A stretch of DNA of 64,000 nt from Sternotherus odoratus. Lineage: Eukaryota; Chordata; Testudines; Kinosternidae. Below the pieces are notes generated by a model that made no database searches, was not told the DNA's origin, and saw nothing but the letters and a program-made list of their open reading frames with translations. Where the stretch lies: positions 61,227,840 through 61,291,839 of the forward strand of contig JAVMKO010000002.1 in the NCBI GenBank assembly GCA_032164245.1, in the 5' to 3' direction. Position 1 is the first letter of the stretch; every line of letters begins with the position of its first letter. Shown piece after piece: positions 46,950-58,599 of this stretch. A program made the position numbers and the translations under genes.

Positions 46950-47600
46950 ACAAATCAACTACACATTTACACTTCATGACTGTCAATGGAAAATACATGT
47001 TCTAGTCCTTAGAATTCCAGTTCTTTGAAAATTTTTATCTTTTCCTCTTTTTTATTTTAATCTTTGAAATCTTGCTGTTTTCTCTCAAGATATTATACAG
47101 ATATTAAGCAAACTCTTTTTTCTTATTGGTATTTTCCTTACTATAGTAAAATTTCCACCTACCATGAGCTTCCTTTTTTTTTACAGCATGTCATAATTCA
47201 GCTGTATAAAATATGACAATAAAGGGTGACAAATATCATCACAATTTCATCGTTCTCAATTTGAAATCCAGTTGAGTTCACACTATACCTGATAGAGATG
47301 AAGCTGGTGAAAATGTGTTTGTGAAACATGTTCACCAGTTTATTTCTCAGTCTTGCACAAACACAAAAGACATCTATTTGTCCCCACACTTCATGGACTG
47401 AGAGTGTGCAAAAACTCTAAAAGCCATTCATTTCATACATTTCATAAATTTGCACTGGCAAAGCTGCAAGAGGAAGTGTCTCTCTAAAGTCTAAGAGAAA
47501 TGAACATAGTGGTCAGATCTAGAGCGGCCTCAGTTTTAGTCCTATCTTTGCAATTCATTAGCCTCAGAATGACTTTTCTCTTGCATAGGATTTCACAACT
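46950..47600. other. Unassigned AT-rich DNA
   Basis: No recognised repeat or gene; a short T-run at 47173-47182. Confidence 0.4.
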
Positions 47601-47604
47601 CTTA

Positions 47605-47800
47605 TTCAGTTACGACTCACAACACTCTTAGTAGGTAGCTCAATATCATTAAAATATCATTTGCAATGAATAACTGAAGCTCAAAATGATTAATGTCATG
47701 CTCAGAGACACCCAAAAATTCAGTGTTAGAAGGGAGATTAAAACCAATCTCCCAACTCCCAGTTCATGCCTTGTCCACTTAATCACAGATCCACAATCCA
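47605..47800 (-). mobile_element. MIR-like SINE, antisense
   Basis: AATAACTGAAGCTCAAAATG, then AATGTCATGCTCAGAGACAC, then CCCAACTCCCAGTTCATGCC and TTGTCCACTTAATCACAGA follow the antisense MIR order with high divergence. A second MIR-like tail is at 47970-48030 (CTGAACCTCAGTTTCCAAAT). Confidence 0.6.
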
Positions 47801-48896
47801 AGACACTTAGGCCAAAACTGTCAAATTTCTGTACCTAAAGTTGGGCACCCAACTCCATCATTAGGCGCCTACAGCTTTCAATAACTTGGAGACCACATCT
47901 TTATCTGCCCACATATGGACTTGGTGGCAAAATATTACATGCCCATCTCTGAAAATCTGGTCCTAACATTTCTGAACCTCAGTTTCCAAATCTTTAAAAA
48001 CAGAGATGACAATCCATACTCATTCCCTATGGAGTGAACATCTTTGGTGAAATCCTGCCCCATTTAGAGAACGGGGAATTTTGCCATTGGCTTCAATGGA
48101 GCCAGGTTTTCACCTCTTATATGTCTATTCATATGGAAAATACAGGTTAACTCCGAGAGGATAAATGATCTGTCTGAGGGAACGGTGGTATAGGGAGTTA
48201 CCATCTAACCTTCATCACCCAAACACAACATAATCAAAACAGTCAAAAGATGAAATAAAACCAAAACTCTACAATTATCCTAACAACTGTGACTGGAAAT
48301 TCATCTTGAAAAGCTCAACAGTCCCTGTGGCCACAGAAGATGAGGAATGATTGTTCTGTGTTATGGTGGTGTTGCCCAATAACCCAGCTCTGTGCAAACT
48401 GACATACTTGGCTGAATTATCCTGTCTTGTGTTTTCTTTTAATGAATTGTTTAATCTAAAGAAACAAACAAAAAACAAAAAATGACTTGCCCTGACCCAG
48501 GCTAGATTACCTAGAGTGCAATGATAGATAAACACACTGATCAGAATATTTCTCACCAAAATGAAATGTGTATTTCTTGGGGTTTTTTGGCAGTGAGAAA
48601 AAAAGGTTTCAATTTCTCAACCACTAATGTCATTCTGTCTTCTCAGTCAGTCATAGTTCATTGTTGTCCCCCTTTCTCCTTCCTGTCCCCTTTGATTTTT
48701 TGCATTGACTCTTATAACACGAGTAAAGTATCTTCACCAAGTTCTCTTTAATTGTTGTTGATGAGATAATGTAGCTAAAGCAAAGTTTCATTACATCTTC
48801 TGCATATCAATGTTTCAGTCACAAGCTTGTACTGTCACAGACTGGCTATCATCAAGAGCCACCATCGGCAACAGAATGAGTAAATTCAAAATACTG

Positions 48897-48984
48897 GGCC
48901 AGATCTTCAACTAGTGTCAATAAGCATAGCTTCAGTGAGCTTCAGTGGAGATTTGCTGATTTAAACAAGCTGAGGATCTGATCA
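48897..48984. repeat. Ancient palindromic reptilian repeat
   Basis: GGCCAGATCTTCAACTAGTG is mirrored by CAAGCTGAGGATCTGATC at the other end, and ATAAGCATAGCTTCAG by TTCAGTGGAGATTTGCTGA across the centre. A second copy is at 53813-53904. The whole unit is an imperfect hairpin of about 90 bp, recognised from turtle and bird-type genomes. Confidence 0.6.
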
Positions 48985-49149
48985 TGTATCTGTTCCCACA
49001 TTCTTTTCCTGCTCCGTACTAGAAAATTAGACACTGCAAATCTTTCTAAACATGCTCATGACTGTGGAAAGCCCTTTCATAAGGAAAAAAAATGTTTCTT
49101 CTTAAATGCAGCATAAAGACAGATTCTAAACCCCAACCCTTTTGCCCCC

Positions 49150-50185
49150 TCATTGTCACATTCCATTCCCAGGCCTGGCTGATGAGGTGGTCTGAGAACT
49201 ATTCTGGCTGGGACAGAACACATTGCTGAATAGGGACAAGAAAGGGAATGTGGTTTCCTGAAAGGTTTCCAGCAAGTATATGGGAATGGAACTCTTGAAA
49301 GAGACATAGAGCTGGAAGCACTTCCCTTCTAAGAAAAACTTCCAATTTGTTCACTGGGCCAAACGTAATAACAGCTCTGACATTATTATTACAAAGGGGG
49401 GAAAAGTCATTCATTCAGCTAGTTGCAGTAATTTCTGTGTTTATAAAACACCTACTTTTAGACCTGAAAGTCATGCGGTTTTAACATACAAGCCCACACA
49501 AAAGAGACGGTTGTTAGGGAGATCTCGACCAGTAGTTATCACTGGGCCTTGCTGAGGGTGCCAGAAATGCTTTTTTGCAGCAGAAACCTGAACTTAATTT
49601 TTTTTTAAAAAAAAAATTTGGCTGTCCCCCACCACCCACTCTCTTTAGACGTATGTGGAATTCAATTCTTTGGATTTTCTACAATATGTCACAAGCTTTC
49701 CCATTTACCGATCACGAACCAGGGCTCCAGGGATGAGGAAAGACCTCTGGTAAGTACAGGACACCTGGTAGTGAGGCTTGGAAAATCTCCAAATCAGTAG
49801 GATTTTTCCACAATTGCAGGGTTCCCACAGACACACTCATCCCCACTGAAAATGTCATATTTTATAACAAGCTGACAGAAGTATTTACAGCCTCTCACAG
49901 TGTAAACACGTTGACCCACATGAGCAACCACTGTTGTTGTAAACACACGGTAATGGAGTTCTGCTCAGTAATCTGTGTGCAACTGCTACAAGAGTGAGAA
50001 GAGGAAGTACAAAGGAAGAAATAAGGAGCAATGGTAGTGAAGACCCAGCTTCTGTCTCTCACCTCCCAGGCAAGTCTCTACTGCAAATGCTGTAGACTCC
50101 TGCTGACTGAACAAGAGCAGCTGTTCTGGATAGAGAACTGCTGGGGACACTACAAAGGAGAAAATAAAGACTTTAAAAAGGTATA
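49150..50185. other. Unassigned noncoding DNA
   Basis: No confident repeat or gene. A symmetric T/A run at about 49599-49618 (eight T followed by ten A) is a simple low-complexity feature. Confidence 0.4.
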
Positions 50186-50194
50186 TATTTAATA

Positions 50195-50386
50195 AGGACT
50201 TGTCTACACAGGACAATTATACCAACTTCATTAAATCTCTTTAGAAACTGACGTTGTTAAGGTAAATCAATTTGAGACACTCTTAAACCCACTTGTGCTC
50301 CCATAAGGATATTCATCAAATTTGCTACATCCATTTCTAAGCATATTTAGTTAAATCAAGACAACGTTATGGGTAGACAAGGCTCA
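50195..50386. mobile_element. MITE with TTGTCTACAC end
   Basis: The left end GGACTTGTCTACACAGGAC and right end GGGTAGACAAGGCTC are imperfect inverted repeats. The interior has paired AACTTCATTAAATC and ATTTAGTTAAATC stretches. It is related by its ends to the other GTCTACAC MITEs of the window. TAA precedes the left end, but no matching TAA follows the right, so the duplication is not preserved. Confidence 0.6.
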
Positions 50387-50867
50387 GACTTGCTGACTTT
50401 CTGCCCACATGTTTTCCAACCTGTGGCAGAGAGGGCTGTACCACAAACAGGCAGAGCCAGACAATAATTGTATAAGACGAAAGAGGTTCTCGTAGAGAGG
50501 ACAAAATTTCTCAGCAAAAACAGGGCCAGTTTCTGGCATCTTTCCTCACGTAGAGCAATTGATTTCCACGGGACTACTGCAGGACTAAGTTCTCAACATG
50601 AGTTTAGGGGGTATATGCTCAGTCACAGAGAATAAAACAAGCAAAATTAACCTCTAACCGCCATAAACACAGTGATTATTCTCCAAATCTGTGAGTAAAT
50701 ATCTATCAATCAATGTATGCAATGATTTTCGAAGATGAAGAAACTTCAAGTAAAATATGAACCTTCTATGCCTTCTGTTCACATTTCTGTGACCAGTTTT
50801 GTACAATTTAACCTATATATATATTATTTGCATTTTTAAAGAGTATTAGAGAGTATAAGTTGACACC

Positions 50868-50975
50868 TTGATCCTGATGCAGCAGCCCTTTACTCATATT
50901 ACTAGTCCCACTGACTACAATTGGCTTCATTGACTCCCTGGACTACTCACATGAGTAAAAGCTGGAATTAGATCC
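50868..50975. repeat. Ancient reptilian dispersed repeat (CCCACTGACTACAATTGG type)
   Basis: TTGATCCTGATGCAGC, then AGTCCCACTGACTACAATTG, then ACTACTCACATGAGTAAAAG. It belongs with fragments at 37340-37500 and 51180-51250 (GTCCCATTGCG). Old and diverged. Confidence 0.5.
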
Positions 50976-51378
50976 TTTATCATTCTAATTGTATATAACC
51001 ATTCCTGCAGCATTTCCAACCTGATCAAAAGCAAACCTTCACACAATTTCTAGCCTGGTTTTCAGACCCAAGAGGCATGAATAAGCCTGAATAAGCCTCT
51101 CAGAAAATACACCATATCTTGGATATCTATTTGAATCAGACTCCACAAAGCTTCCAGAGTTCTCTCATCACTAAAGGCTAGACTCTGTCAACATTACTCA
51201 TGCTGAGTAGTGCTTTATTCCACGAATAGTCCCATTGCGATCTGGCTCTAAAAAACCCCACCACTACAATAAATCAACAGTGTAAGGGAAAATATAACAA
51301 TTCTAAATGTAGATACTATTCTAAAACACAGAAGCAGCAAAGGCCAGTGATATAATATCATAGTGTCTTGTTCATTAA

Positions 51379-51653
51379 GGGTATGACTAGACTTAGAGGT
51401 GAGGGTGTAATTCCCAACTTGAGGAGACATACCTAAGTGCTAAACATAGAATGTAGCCAGGAGGGGCTAATCACCCCCAAGAACTTAGCTGAGACCCTAG
51501 AGTCATACTCAGTCCAACCAGCCAAGTCCCTCCTGCTGCTCACACTGCCCTGATGCACTTTATTTTTAGCTTACTATCCGGATCAGAGCTAGCTTGGGTA
51601 TGTCTCCTGGGGCTAAGAATCACACCCTCAACTTGCAGTGTAGACATACTCTG
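51379..51653. mobile_element. MITE with TAGACTT/GTGTAGAC ends
   Basis: The left end GGGTATGACTAGACTTAGAG and right end TTGCAGTGTAGACATACTC are imperfect inverted repeats. The segments GGGTGTAATTCCCAAC and GAATCACACCCTCAACT are also reciprocal. Size and ends match the element at 57533-57833. Confidence 0.7.
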
Positions 51654-52854
51654 AGAGATCAAGAAAATGATCACTCCACAAAACACGTCAACCATAGTTC
51701 TTCCGCCAGATGAAGTGGGCTCAACAAATACCATCCTGGGTTATTTTTTCTGCTGAAAAGAAACTGGAACTGGATATTGTAATATAGCACCTTATTGCCA
51801 TCCTCAGTTTTATTAGAATGGTGGTTTTCCTGGATGGCGGCAAAAGCAATAGTGAAAGATTTACATGACAGACCAGCATGAAATTGACATTCTGAATGGC
51901 CAGTCACTTTTAGTAACCCTGTCTGCTTCTTGCAGGATCTCATAAAACCAGCATGTGTGCCCATAAACAGACAAATGCCATTAGCTCAGTGGAGGAAGTT
52001 GCTACTCAGACCTTCTCCCCCTACACCCACCAAAGTTGCCTTAAATGCAACCTTCATAATTGCAGAGCTGCATATAATTTTCCTCAGGACCTGCTCTGAA
52101 ATTCTGACAGCTCAATCTGTGCACAGACTAGAGGAAGGGAGCCAGAAAACAGCCGATCAATAATCGTAAAATATAAGGGCAAGTGACTGAACAGCAGCTA
52201 ATTAAACTGAGTTAGGAAATTAAGTTTATCTGCTTTGTCCCCTATTGTTCTGCTACCATAACACTTATCTGCAAATATTCCATATAGGCCTCATTGATCT
52301 CAGTACATGCACACACACAGGCAGAGCTGAGAAGGGAATTAGTGACAAGCCACTGCTGGGTAGTCAGAGAATCTGTCCCTTATCTAAAGGAGAAGTTCAG
52401 ATAGTTCAGCCCACTGAACCTGGTAGAAACCTAGTTACAGTGGTTTTTAAAAGGGTTCTTTCACATATCCTGCTCCCAGCATTAGACAATGACGCTTTTT
52501 CAATGTGCCTGCAAAGAAAGACAGTGTTGATAGCCAAGTAGCCGCACCCTTTATTGTGAATCTCTCCTTTCTTTTAGAGGAGGAAATGCAAGTAAGGTTT
52601 GATCCTTAACAATTTCTAACCATACACATTTTTGCTCCATGTTATAGAAGTCCTTAGGGTGCAATTCCCTCATGTGTAGAGAGCACACATAAGGCCCTCT
52701 GCCGCAATTAAGTCTCATGATCAGGCTACACAGAATGGCTCAGTCATGGAAGGGGATCCCTGCCCGGCCTATGTACTAGGGGTCTTCACTCCATTCCTAT
52801 AAGACTTCCACAAAGAAGCCTGTCGGAGGTAGAGGAAGGCTGATCTTAAGGCAC

Positions 52855-52960
52855 AAGTCCCCATCTGTAAAATAGTGATATCAATTCCCCACTTCACAGG
52901 GACGTGGTCAGGTATCATTTGCTAAAGTCTGTGAAGCACCCAAATGTGGGGCCATGAAAG
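52855..52960 (+). mobile_element. MIR 3'-end fragment
   Basis: CCCCATCTGTAAAATAGTGA is followed by CAATTCCCCACTTCACAGGG and GTCTGTGAAGCACCC, the usual final third of a MIR element. Confidence 0.7.
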
Positions 52961-53812
52961 AACCTAAATGGAGGTGGGTCAAGGATGAGGCACTTGTGGA
53001 CCTAATGGCCCACAACTCTGCAGTGGCTGCTACCTGCACATAGATTGCAATAGCAACTGCAGAATGACTGCTTTGCTGCCTTGCATTTTGCCTCTGGGTT
53101 CAGTCCAGCCCCCATCAACCCTGGATAGTTCACCACTCAGAGCCTAATTACCTGAGATTTGTCAGGAGGGGAGAGCTGCATTTCAAACAGCACAGGGATT
53201 TTCAAATTAATTAGGCATGCAAGTTCATGCACAAATATGGAGTCTAATTTACATGCACCTACTACAATTTTTCATGTGCAAGTTGCACAACTTCTCAGCA
53301 TATGCACCATGTGCCTCAGGTGGCACATGACCAGGATTCATCTCCGAATTTGGTCTGCAGGTTGGATCATTAGCATCCCCGGCCCAAGCCAGGTACTGAC
53401 AGGGAGTGTGACATGAATGTTGAGCCATACTTATATGTACAAGTAGACAATTAGGAAAAAATGTCCCCCAATTATTCATTTGGAATAGACAATCATGGTA
53501 AGTATTTGTGAAAATTTGACTCTTAGTACAATGTGCGTTTTGTAGGCACAATTGTGAGCCTAATTTGCTGGAAAATCAGGCCCCAAGTTTCTAATTAAAG
53601 TGAATTTTAAAACAGTCATTTCCATTTCCATTAAGAGAGAACAGTTAGAGACAAACCAGTATTACAGTTTACAGGGGCCCAAGTCTTATCTTCTTAGCTG
53701 GCTTACGCCCAGGGCTAGTATGTATTTTTAAACTGTTTTTTGTCCTACTCGAATACAGATTTATCCATGAAAATGAATGCTTGATATTAAGCAGTGTTTT
53801 GCAAGATAGAAG

Positions 53813-53904
53813 GCCAGACCCTCAACTGAATGTCTATCAGTGATATTGCATTGAACCTAGTGGAGATATGCTAATTTACACCAGCGGATGATCTAGCCTA
53901 AAGT
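53813..53904. repeat. Ancient palindromic reptilian repeat, second copy
   Basis: CCAGACCCTCAACTGAATG pairs with CAGCGGATGATCTAGCC across a centre with TTGCATTGAACCTAGTGG. It has the same organisation as the copy at 48897-48984. Stems are eroded. Confidence 0.6.
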
Positions 53905-54303
53905 TATTTTTCTGACTGTCAAATCAGATTAAAGCAAACTGATTTATAATCTCCCTTGAACTCCTATGTAATCAAGGGCCAAAATGACATTACTTGTCAG
54001 CAAATCAGCTTCAAAAATCACTAAGCTTATGTCTGCTCTTATAAGATTTCCAGCCAAATTTTTGTAGATTATGATGTTTAGCTACTGTGGTCTAGAGGAG
54101 CACCTAAACTTTTGGGGTTCATTTAGTTAAGCACCTAACACCAGTCTTTTGGAAGTTCACCCATCACCACTATTGAAAAACCATCCCTGAAACACTGTTT
54201 CCAGGTGGGGAGAACTGTCTTCACGTACAACTGTTATTGTCAGATAGGACAATGGTGACAACACATTGTTACTATACCTCAGATTCATCTGACAATTCTG
54301 TCA

Positions 54304-55022
54304 CTCTACCTCAGGCGTGAGCAAACTTTTTGGCCTGAGGGCCACATCAAGATTAAAAATTGTATGGAGGATCGGGTAGGGTAGGGAAGTCTGGCCCTGC
54401 CCCCTATCTGATCCCCTCAGAACCCTCAACCCATCCAATCTCCCCTGTTCCCTCTCTCATGACCACTGCTCTCAAGATACTCCCCCGTGCCCCAACCACC
54501 CTCTGGGACCGCACTCCCCATCTAAGTTCCCCTGCTCCTTGTCCCCTGAACACTCTCTCCTCCACCCTAACTGCCCCCTCAGAACTCCACCCCTACCCAA
54601 GCCCCCCTGCTCCCTGTCCTCTGACTGCCTCGACCCCTATCCACCCACTCTCCCCGACAGACCCCCAGAAGCCCTGCCCCTTATCCAAGGCCCTGGCCCG
54701 GTCCTGACCCCCATACCACGCCATTCAGGCCTGCCGGAGCAAGACACACTGCCCTGCCAGAGCTCGCAGACCCGCCCCCTCACCACGCCATTCAGAGTGG
54801 AAGGAGCTCAGGATTCACCGGAGCCAGCCCTGCCCCTCCAGTGCTGCCCTAGAGCAGCAGCCACAACACTGGTGGCGCAACACGCTGAGGGTCTGGGAAA
54901 GAGAGGAAGGCTGGGGAGGAGCTGGAGCAGCCTCCTTGGCCAGGAACTCAGGGGCCGGTCAGGAAGGGCCCGCAAGCTGGATGTGCCCCGTGAACTGTAC
55001 TTTGCCCACCCCTGCTCTACCT
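54304..55022 (+). mobile_element. hAT-like nonautonomous element with exact 8-bp target duplication
   Basis: The body is 54312-55014 (703 bp). It starts CAGGCGTGAGCAAACTTTTT and ends TTTGCCCACCCCTG. It is flanked by CTCTACCT at 54304-54311 and again at 55015-55022, an exact 8-bp duplication typical of hAT. The same ends occur at 2209-2832, but with a different interior: here C-rich with CCCTGCTCCC-type repeats. The 115- and 169-codon frames inside arise from stop-poor composition; there is no transposase domain. Confidence 0.93.
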
Positions 55023-57072
55023 GGTCCATGTACACACTGAACTTTTAAAGCAAACACACAGGAACTATTCATGTTTTTGTTGATTATGCCAGGGCTTATA
55101 AGAAATCTCTCAGGATACACTTCAGAACAGGTATCAGACAGAAAGAACATTTAGTGTGCAAGTTTTGCCAAGGATTTATGCCAGTTTTTACCTGTTGCAG
55201 CTGTTGGGAAATAGGCATGTACTTGCTAGAAATCTACTTGTACTTGCATGCCAGGAGTGGGAGCAGGTGTTTGCAAACCACAGTAATATTGCTAACAATA
55301 CTGGATATCTCTTTTTTAAAAATAATAATAATGGCTAGTATCTAAAATATCTGGCAGCCAAAAAATGTCTTCTCATTTTGGGTTGTCTGAGAGCAATAAT
55401 CAGAGCACCCCTGCAAAGTGAAAGCATGTGCTACTGATTCCAGTATGCCACATGATGGGACTTCCCTTTAAAGCCAGTTAATGTTTGACGTCTCTCAATA
55501 CTCCTCCTTGCCTCCAGTCAGGAGAGAAGGAAAGGGTGGTATGCAGAGCCCTGAAGACACTAACTGTGCTCAATCAGCCCTTTGTATTTTGTGGCTGGCT
55601 TTATCCAGGGGCAACAGTCTCTTTCCATTACTAATAAAAATGACCCCCACTAGGGGGATGAAGAAACAATAAGACTAATCATTAAGCAGACCTGCTGAGA
55701 AGTGAATTCCAGTCCCAGGTCAAATCTAATTGCAGTTGGACACTGAACCAGTGCTCCGGTCATTTATATTAGCTACTTCATGTCTATTTTTACGTGTTTG
55801 TGTCTTTCTCTCTCTCCATAAAGAAAAAAATAAAAATACATATATCAGTGAAAAAGATACAGACCGAGATAAAAACAACCCCCTCCGCTTTCTCATGTCA
55901 CGCAGACATTCTAAAATATTCACTATTGCCAAGATCAGTCCTGGAAAATTTCAAACAAAATATAACTCTCCAAAGTGTTACGAGCAGCTAAAAAAAGGAG
56001 GTTATCATGAAAGTCATTCTATGATACCTACCAGGAAATACAGTGCACAGAGGGAGAGCAAGCCCACATACACACAAGGATGGATACATCTGTGAAGCTG
56101 AAGAGATTTTCAAAGCATTCTAGAGATGTAGATACATATCTGTGATTAATTTTAATGGAAAAGTACTACTTCAAGTTTCAATATGTGCATACCAGTGTAT
56201 GTATATATTTACACACACCTACACACACCAATGCCCACATGTATTGTACATTTACATATAAAGAATATTTTATGCGTCTCTCTCACCACTCTTCCCTCTC
56301 CTTTTCCGTCACTATCAGAGCCTAATCAGACTACTCTCCCTTTTCCCCCCAACTTCACCCTTAACTTCCCCGTGACTCTTTTGTTTAGACTTCCAACCAG
56401 CTACCTAGCCTCTAGTATTTCCTTCCAGAATCCAAACAAGGCCCTTTTGCGTCTGACTGAATACAGTGACTCTCTCTCTTCAAACCCAAACAACATTTTT
56501 CCTAGTACTCTTTTAGGGGAAGAGTCACTCTGCATCCTGTTCCAATATTAGGATCATGGGGACACTATAAGATCATAGACGGACAGGTAGATTTGCCATC
56601 ATGGGCAGGTTCTTAAAATTGAAACAATTGTTTAATAACTTACTGAGTCCTTCAGTGAATGTTTGTAACAAGTTGAGTAACTGTATTATAAATAAAAGAA
56701 CTCGGCTTGGCAGGTAGCTCTGAGGCAACCCAATCCTCCTCTAGCTTTTTTCCCCTCTATGACTTTTATGGCTTGTCCGATCTGGATATTGAGCCCTTTT
56801 TTGCAAATATCTCAGTCCAGTCCTCTTAATGTTATCCAGGGCTTAAGGCCCTCAACATGTGCTTTGGATCTGATCCCCACCTGGGTGCTGTGCTGAGGGG
56901 GTGTTTCTCAACTCTGGCAACAACAGATCGGGACACAGGAAATTTATCACTGGAATCTGGAATCGTTCCATCTAATTTTAAGCAGACTCAACAACTTGTT
57001 TATGAAGAAAACTTCCTTATCAGGTGAGGATGTGTCTAACTTCCACCCAGTCTCAAATTTATGATTCTTATC
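55023..57072. other. Unassigned noncoding DNA
   Basis: No confident repeat or gene. The 121- and 122-codon frames at 55730-56095 and 56183-56551 have low-complexity, lysine-rich or threonine/leucine-rich compositions with no recognisable domain and no splice support. Confidence 0.4.
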
Positions 57073-57352
57073 TAAGGCTTGGTCTACACTAACGACTACA
57101 TCACTCAGGGGTGTGGAAAATCCACATCTCTGAGTGACGCGGTTATACTAACCCAACTCCCGGCATAGACTCTGACCCCGGCGCTGACACCTTGCGTTGA
57201 CAGAAGGGCTTCTCCCATCTACATAGCTATAGCGTCTCAGGGATGTGAAGTCCCTATGGCAACAGAAGAAGCCCTCCCTGAAGCACTCTAGCATCGCAGT
57301 TGCATCAATGCAGCTTCACCTCTACAGCCTTCGAAGTGTAGGCAAGCACTAA
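57073..57352. mobile_element. PIF/Harbinger-like MITE with TAA target duplication
   Basis: The body runs 57076-57349 with left end GGCTTGGTCTACACTAACGA and right end TTCGAAGTGTAGGCAAGCAC, which are imperfect inverted repeats. TAA is found at 57073-57075 and 57350-57352. A 3-bp TAA/TTA duplication is the hallmark of PIF/Harbinger. Internal inverted segments include CATCACTCAGGGGTGTGG against CACATCTCTGAGTGACG. No transposase is present. Confidence 0.82.
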
Positions 57353-57532
57353 GACTGTGAAAGGGATTTTCATTCACCTCTGGGATCATCTCTCAAAATT
57401 CAATTTAACTGAAAAATGACATTCTGTCCCTGCAGTATAGTGGCAATTTTGCCTAAGGCTTATAATGAGTTTAGTATTCTAGTAGTAGTAGTCGTGACTC
57501 TTAGATCCTGTATAGTAGCTAGGACCCAGGAC

Positions 57533-57833
57533 TAGAGGTATATCTACACCACAAGTGGAGGTGTGATTGCCACTCAGGTTGACATACCCACACTAGCTTT
57601 AATCTAGCGAGCACAGTTAAGAGTTACAGTGAAGACCTGGCAACATGGACCCTAGCATAGGCTACCTTTGTGAGTACACATCCAGTGTTCCAGTACTTGC
57701 ACAATCGTGCTGACGCCAACACCATTGTGTTTTTGCTCTGATTTTTAGCCATGCTCGCTAGGTTAAAGCTAGTGTTGCCACATCTACTCAAGCTGTAATA
57801 ACATCTTTGACTGCAGTGTAGACATACCCTAAG
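57533..57833. mobile_element. MITE with TATCTACAC/GTGTAGACATA ends
   Basis: The left end CTAGAGGTATATCTACACC and right end CAGTGTAGACATACCCTAAG are imperfect inverted repeats. Reciprocal interior stretches include CTAGCTTTAATCTAGCGAGC against GCTCGCTAGGTTAAAGCTAG, a near-perfect internal palindrome. It is the same type as the copy at 51379-51653 and separate from the Harbinger-like element just upstream. Confidence 0.8.
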
Positions 57834-57837
57834 ACTC

Positions 57838-58010
57838 CTGGGTTCTGCTCCCACTTGTGCCAGTGAATTAGAGTGACTTTAGACAAATAATTTAACCTGC
57901 ACCTGTTTAACCCATAAAATTGTGTATAGTATAGAGTACTTCCCTATTTGTCAAGGGTTTTCTGGGGCATAATACACATTTGTAAGGTGTTGGAAGGAAT
58001 CATTAGATGA
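57838..58010 (+). mobile_element. MIR fragment
   Basis: GGGTTCTGCTCCCACTTGTG, then AGAGTGACTTTAGACAAAT and AATTTAACCTGCACCTG, then CCCATAAAATTGTG and TTTGTAAGGTGTTGG. This is the MIR order with strong divergence. Confidence 0.7.
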
Positions 58011-58505
58011 ATGGTGCTATGGTAGTGTAAAACGTTAGCCTTATTAGCAGAGAACAGGTGGGTCTCTTTCACCAACAGAAGTCGGTCCAAAAAAACGATA
58101 TCACCTCACCCACCTTGTCTCTCTGATATTCTGGGACAAAAATGGCTACAACAACACTGCAGACAGCCTTATTATTAAACATTTGAGGACTATAATTCAG
58201 TGATCAGTGACTCCCAAACTGATTTCTTTGGGGCAGGGATTCGGTCTTCCAGCATGTATGTGCAGTGCCCAGTAGGCATTACTGGAATGTAGATAAATAG
58301 CAAATATTAACAATGTTAAAATAATGACTGTACACTGGGCATGTTTCATCCACAGGTCAAAAAGTGTTTGAAAACACTAATGAATTAAAGACTCGCAGCT
58401 CCCCTGAGAGAGAGAGAGGAGATTTCACTGATGAAAGGCAGTATTTGTTTAATGGGGCGCAGCAACACTACACCACGGTTTAGCGCAGGAAGAAGAGACG
58501 GATGC

Positions 58506-58591
58506 CACACTCCCATTGCATCAGGACTCTTTGTTACCTCTCCTATTCCAGACTAACACGGCTACCTCTCTGATTCGTCACACTCCCATTG
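58506..58591 (+). mobile_element. Short retro-inserted end of the reptilian AAGCTTATGC family, 13-bp target duplication
   Basis: CACACTCCCATTG occurs at 58506-58518 and 58579-58591. The 60-bp insert reads CATCAGGACTCTTTGTTACC and ends with GACTAACACGGCTACCTCTC and TGATTCGT. It carries only the terminal part of the family, with strong 5' truncation as expected for target-primed insertion. Confidence 0.9.
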
Positions 58592-58599
58592 AAACTGCT

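Noticed and set aside
54360..55048. Overlapping 115- and 169-codon open frames
   Set aside because: They lie entirely within the hAT-like element 54312-55014, are proline/serine-rich because of C-rich composition, and show no transposase motif.
55730..56551. Two frames of 121 and 122 codons
   Set aside because: Low-complexity composition, no domain, no splice context; consistent with chance in C/T-rich and A-rich DNA.
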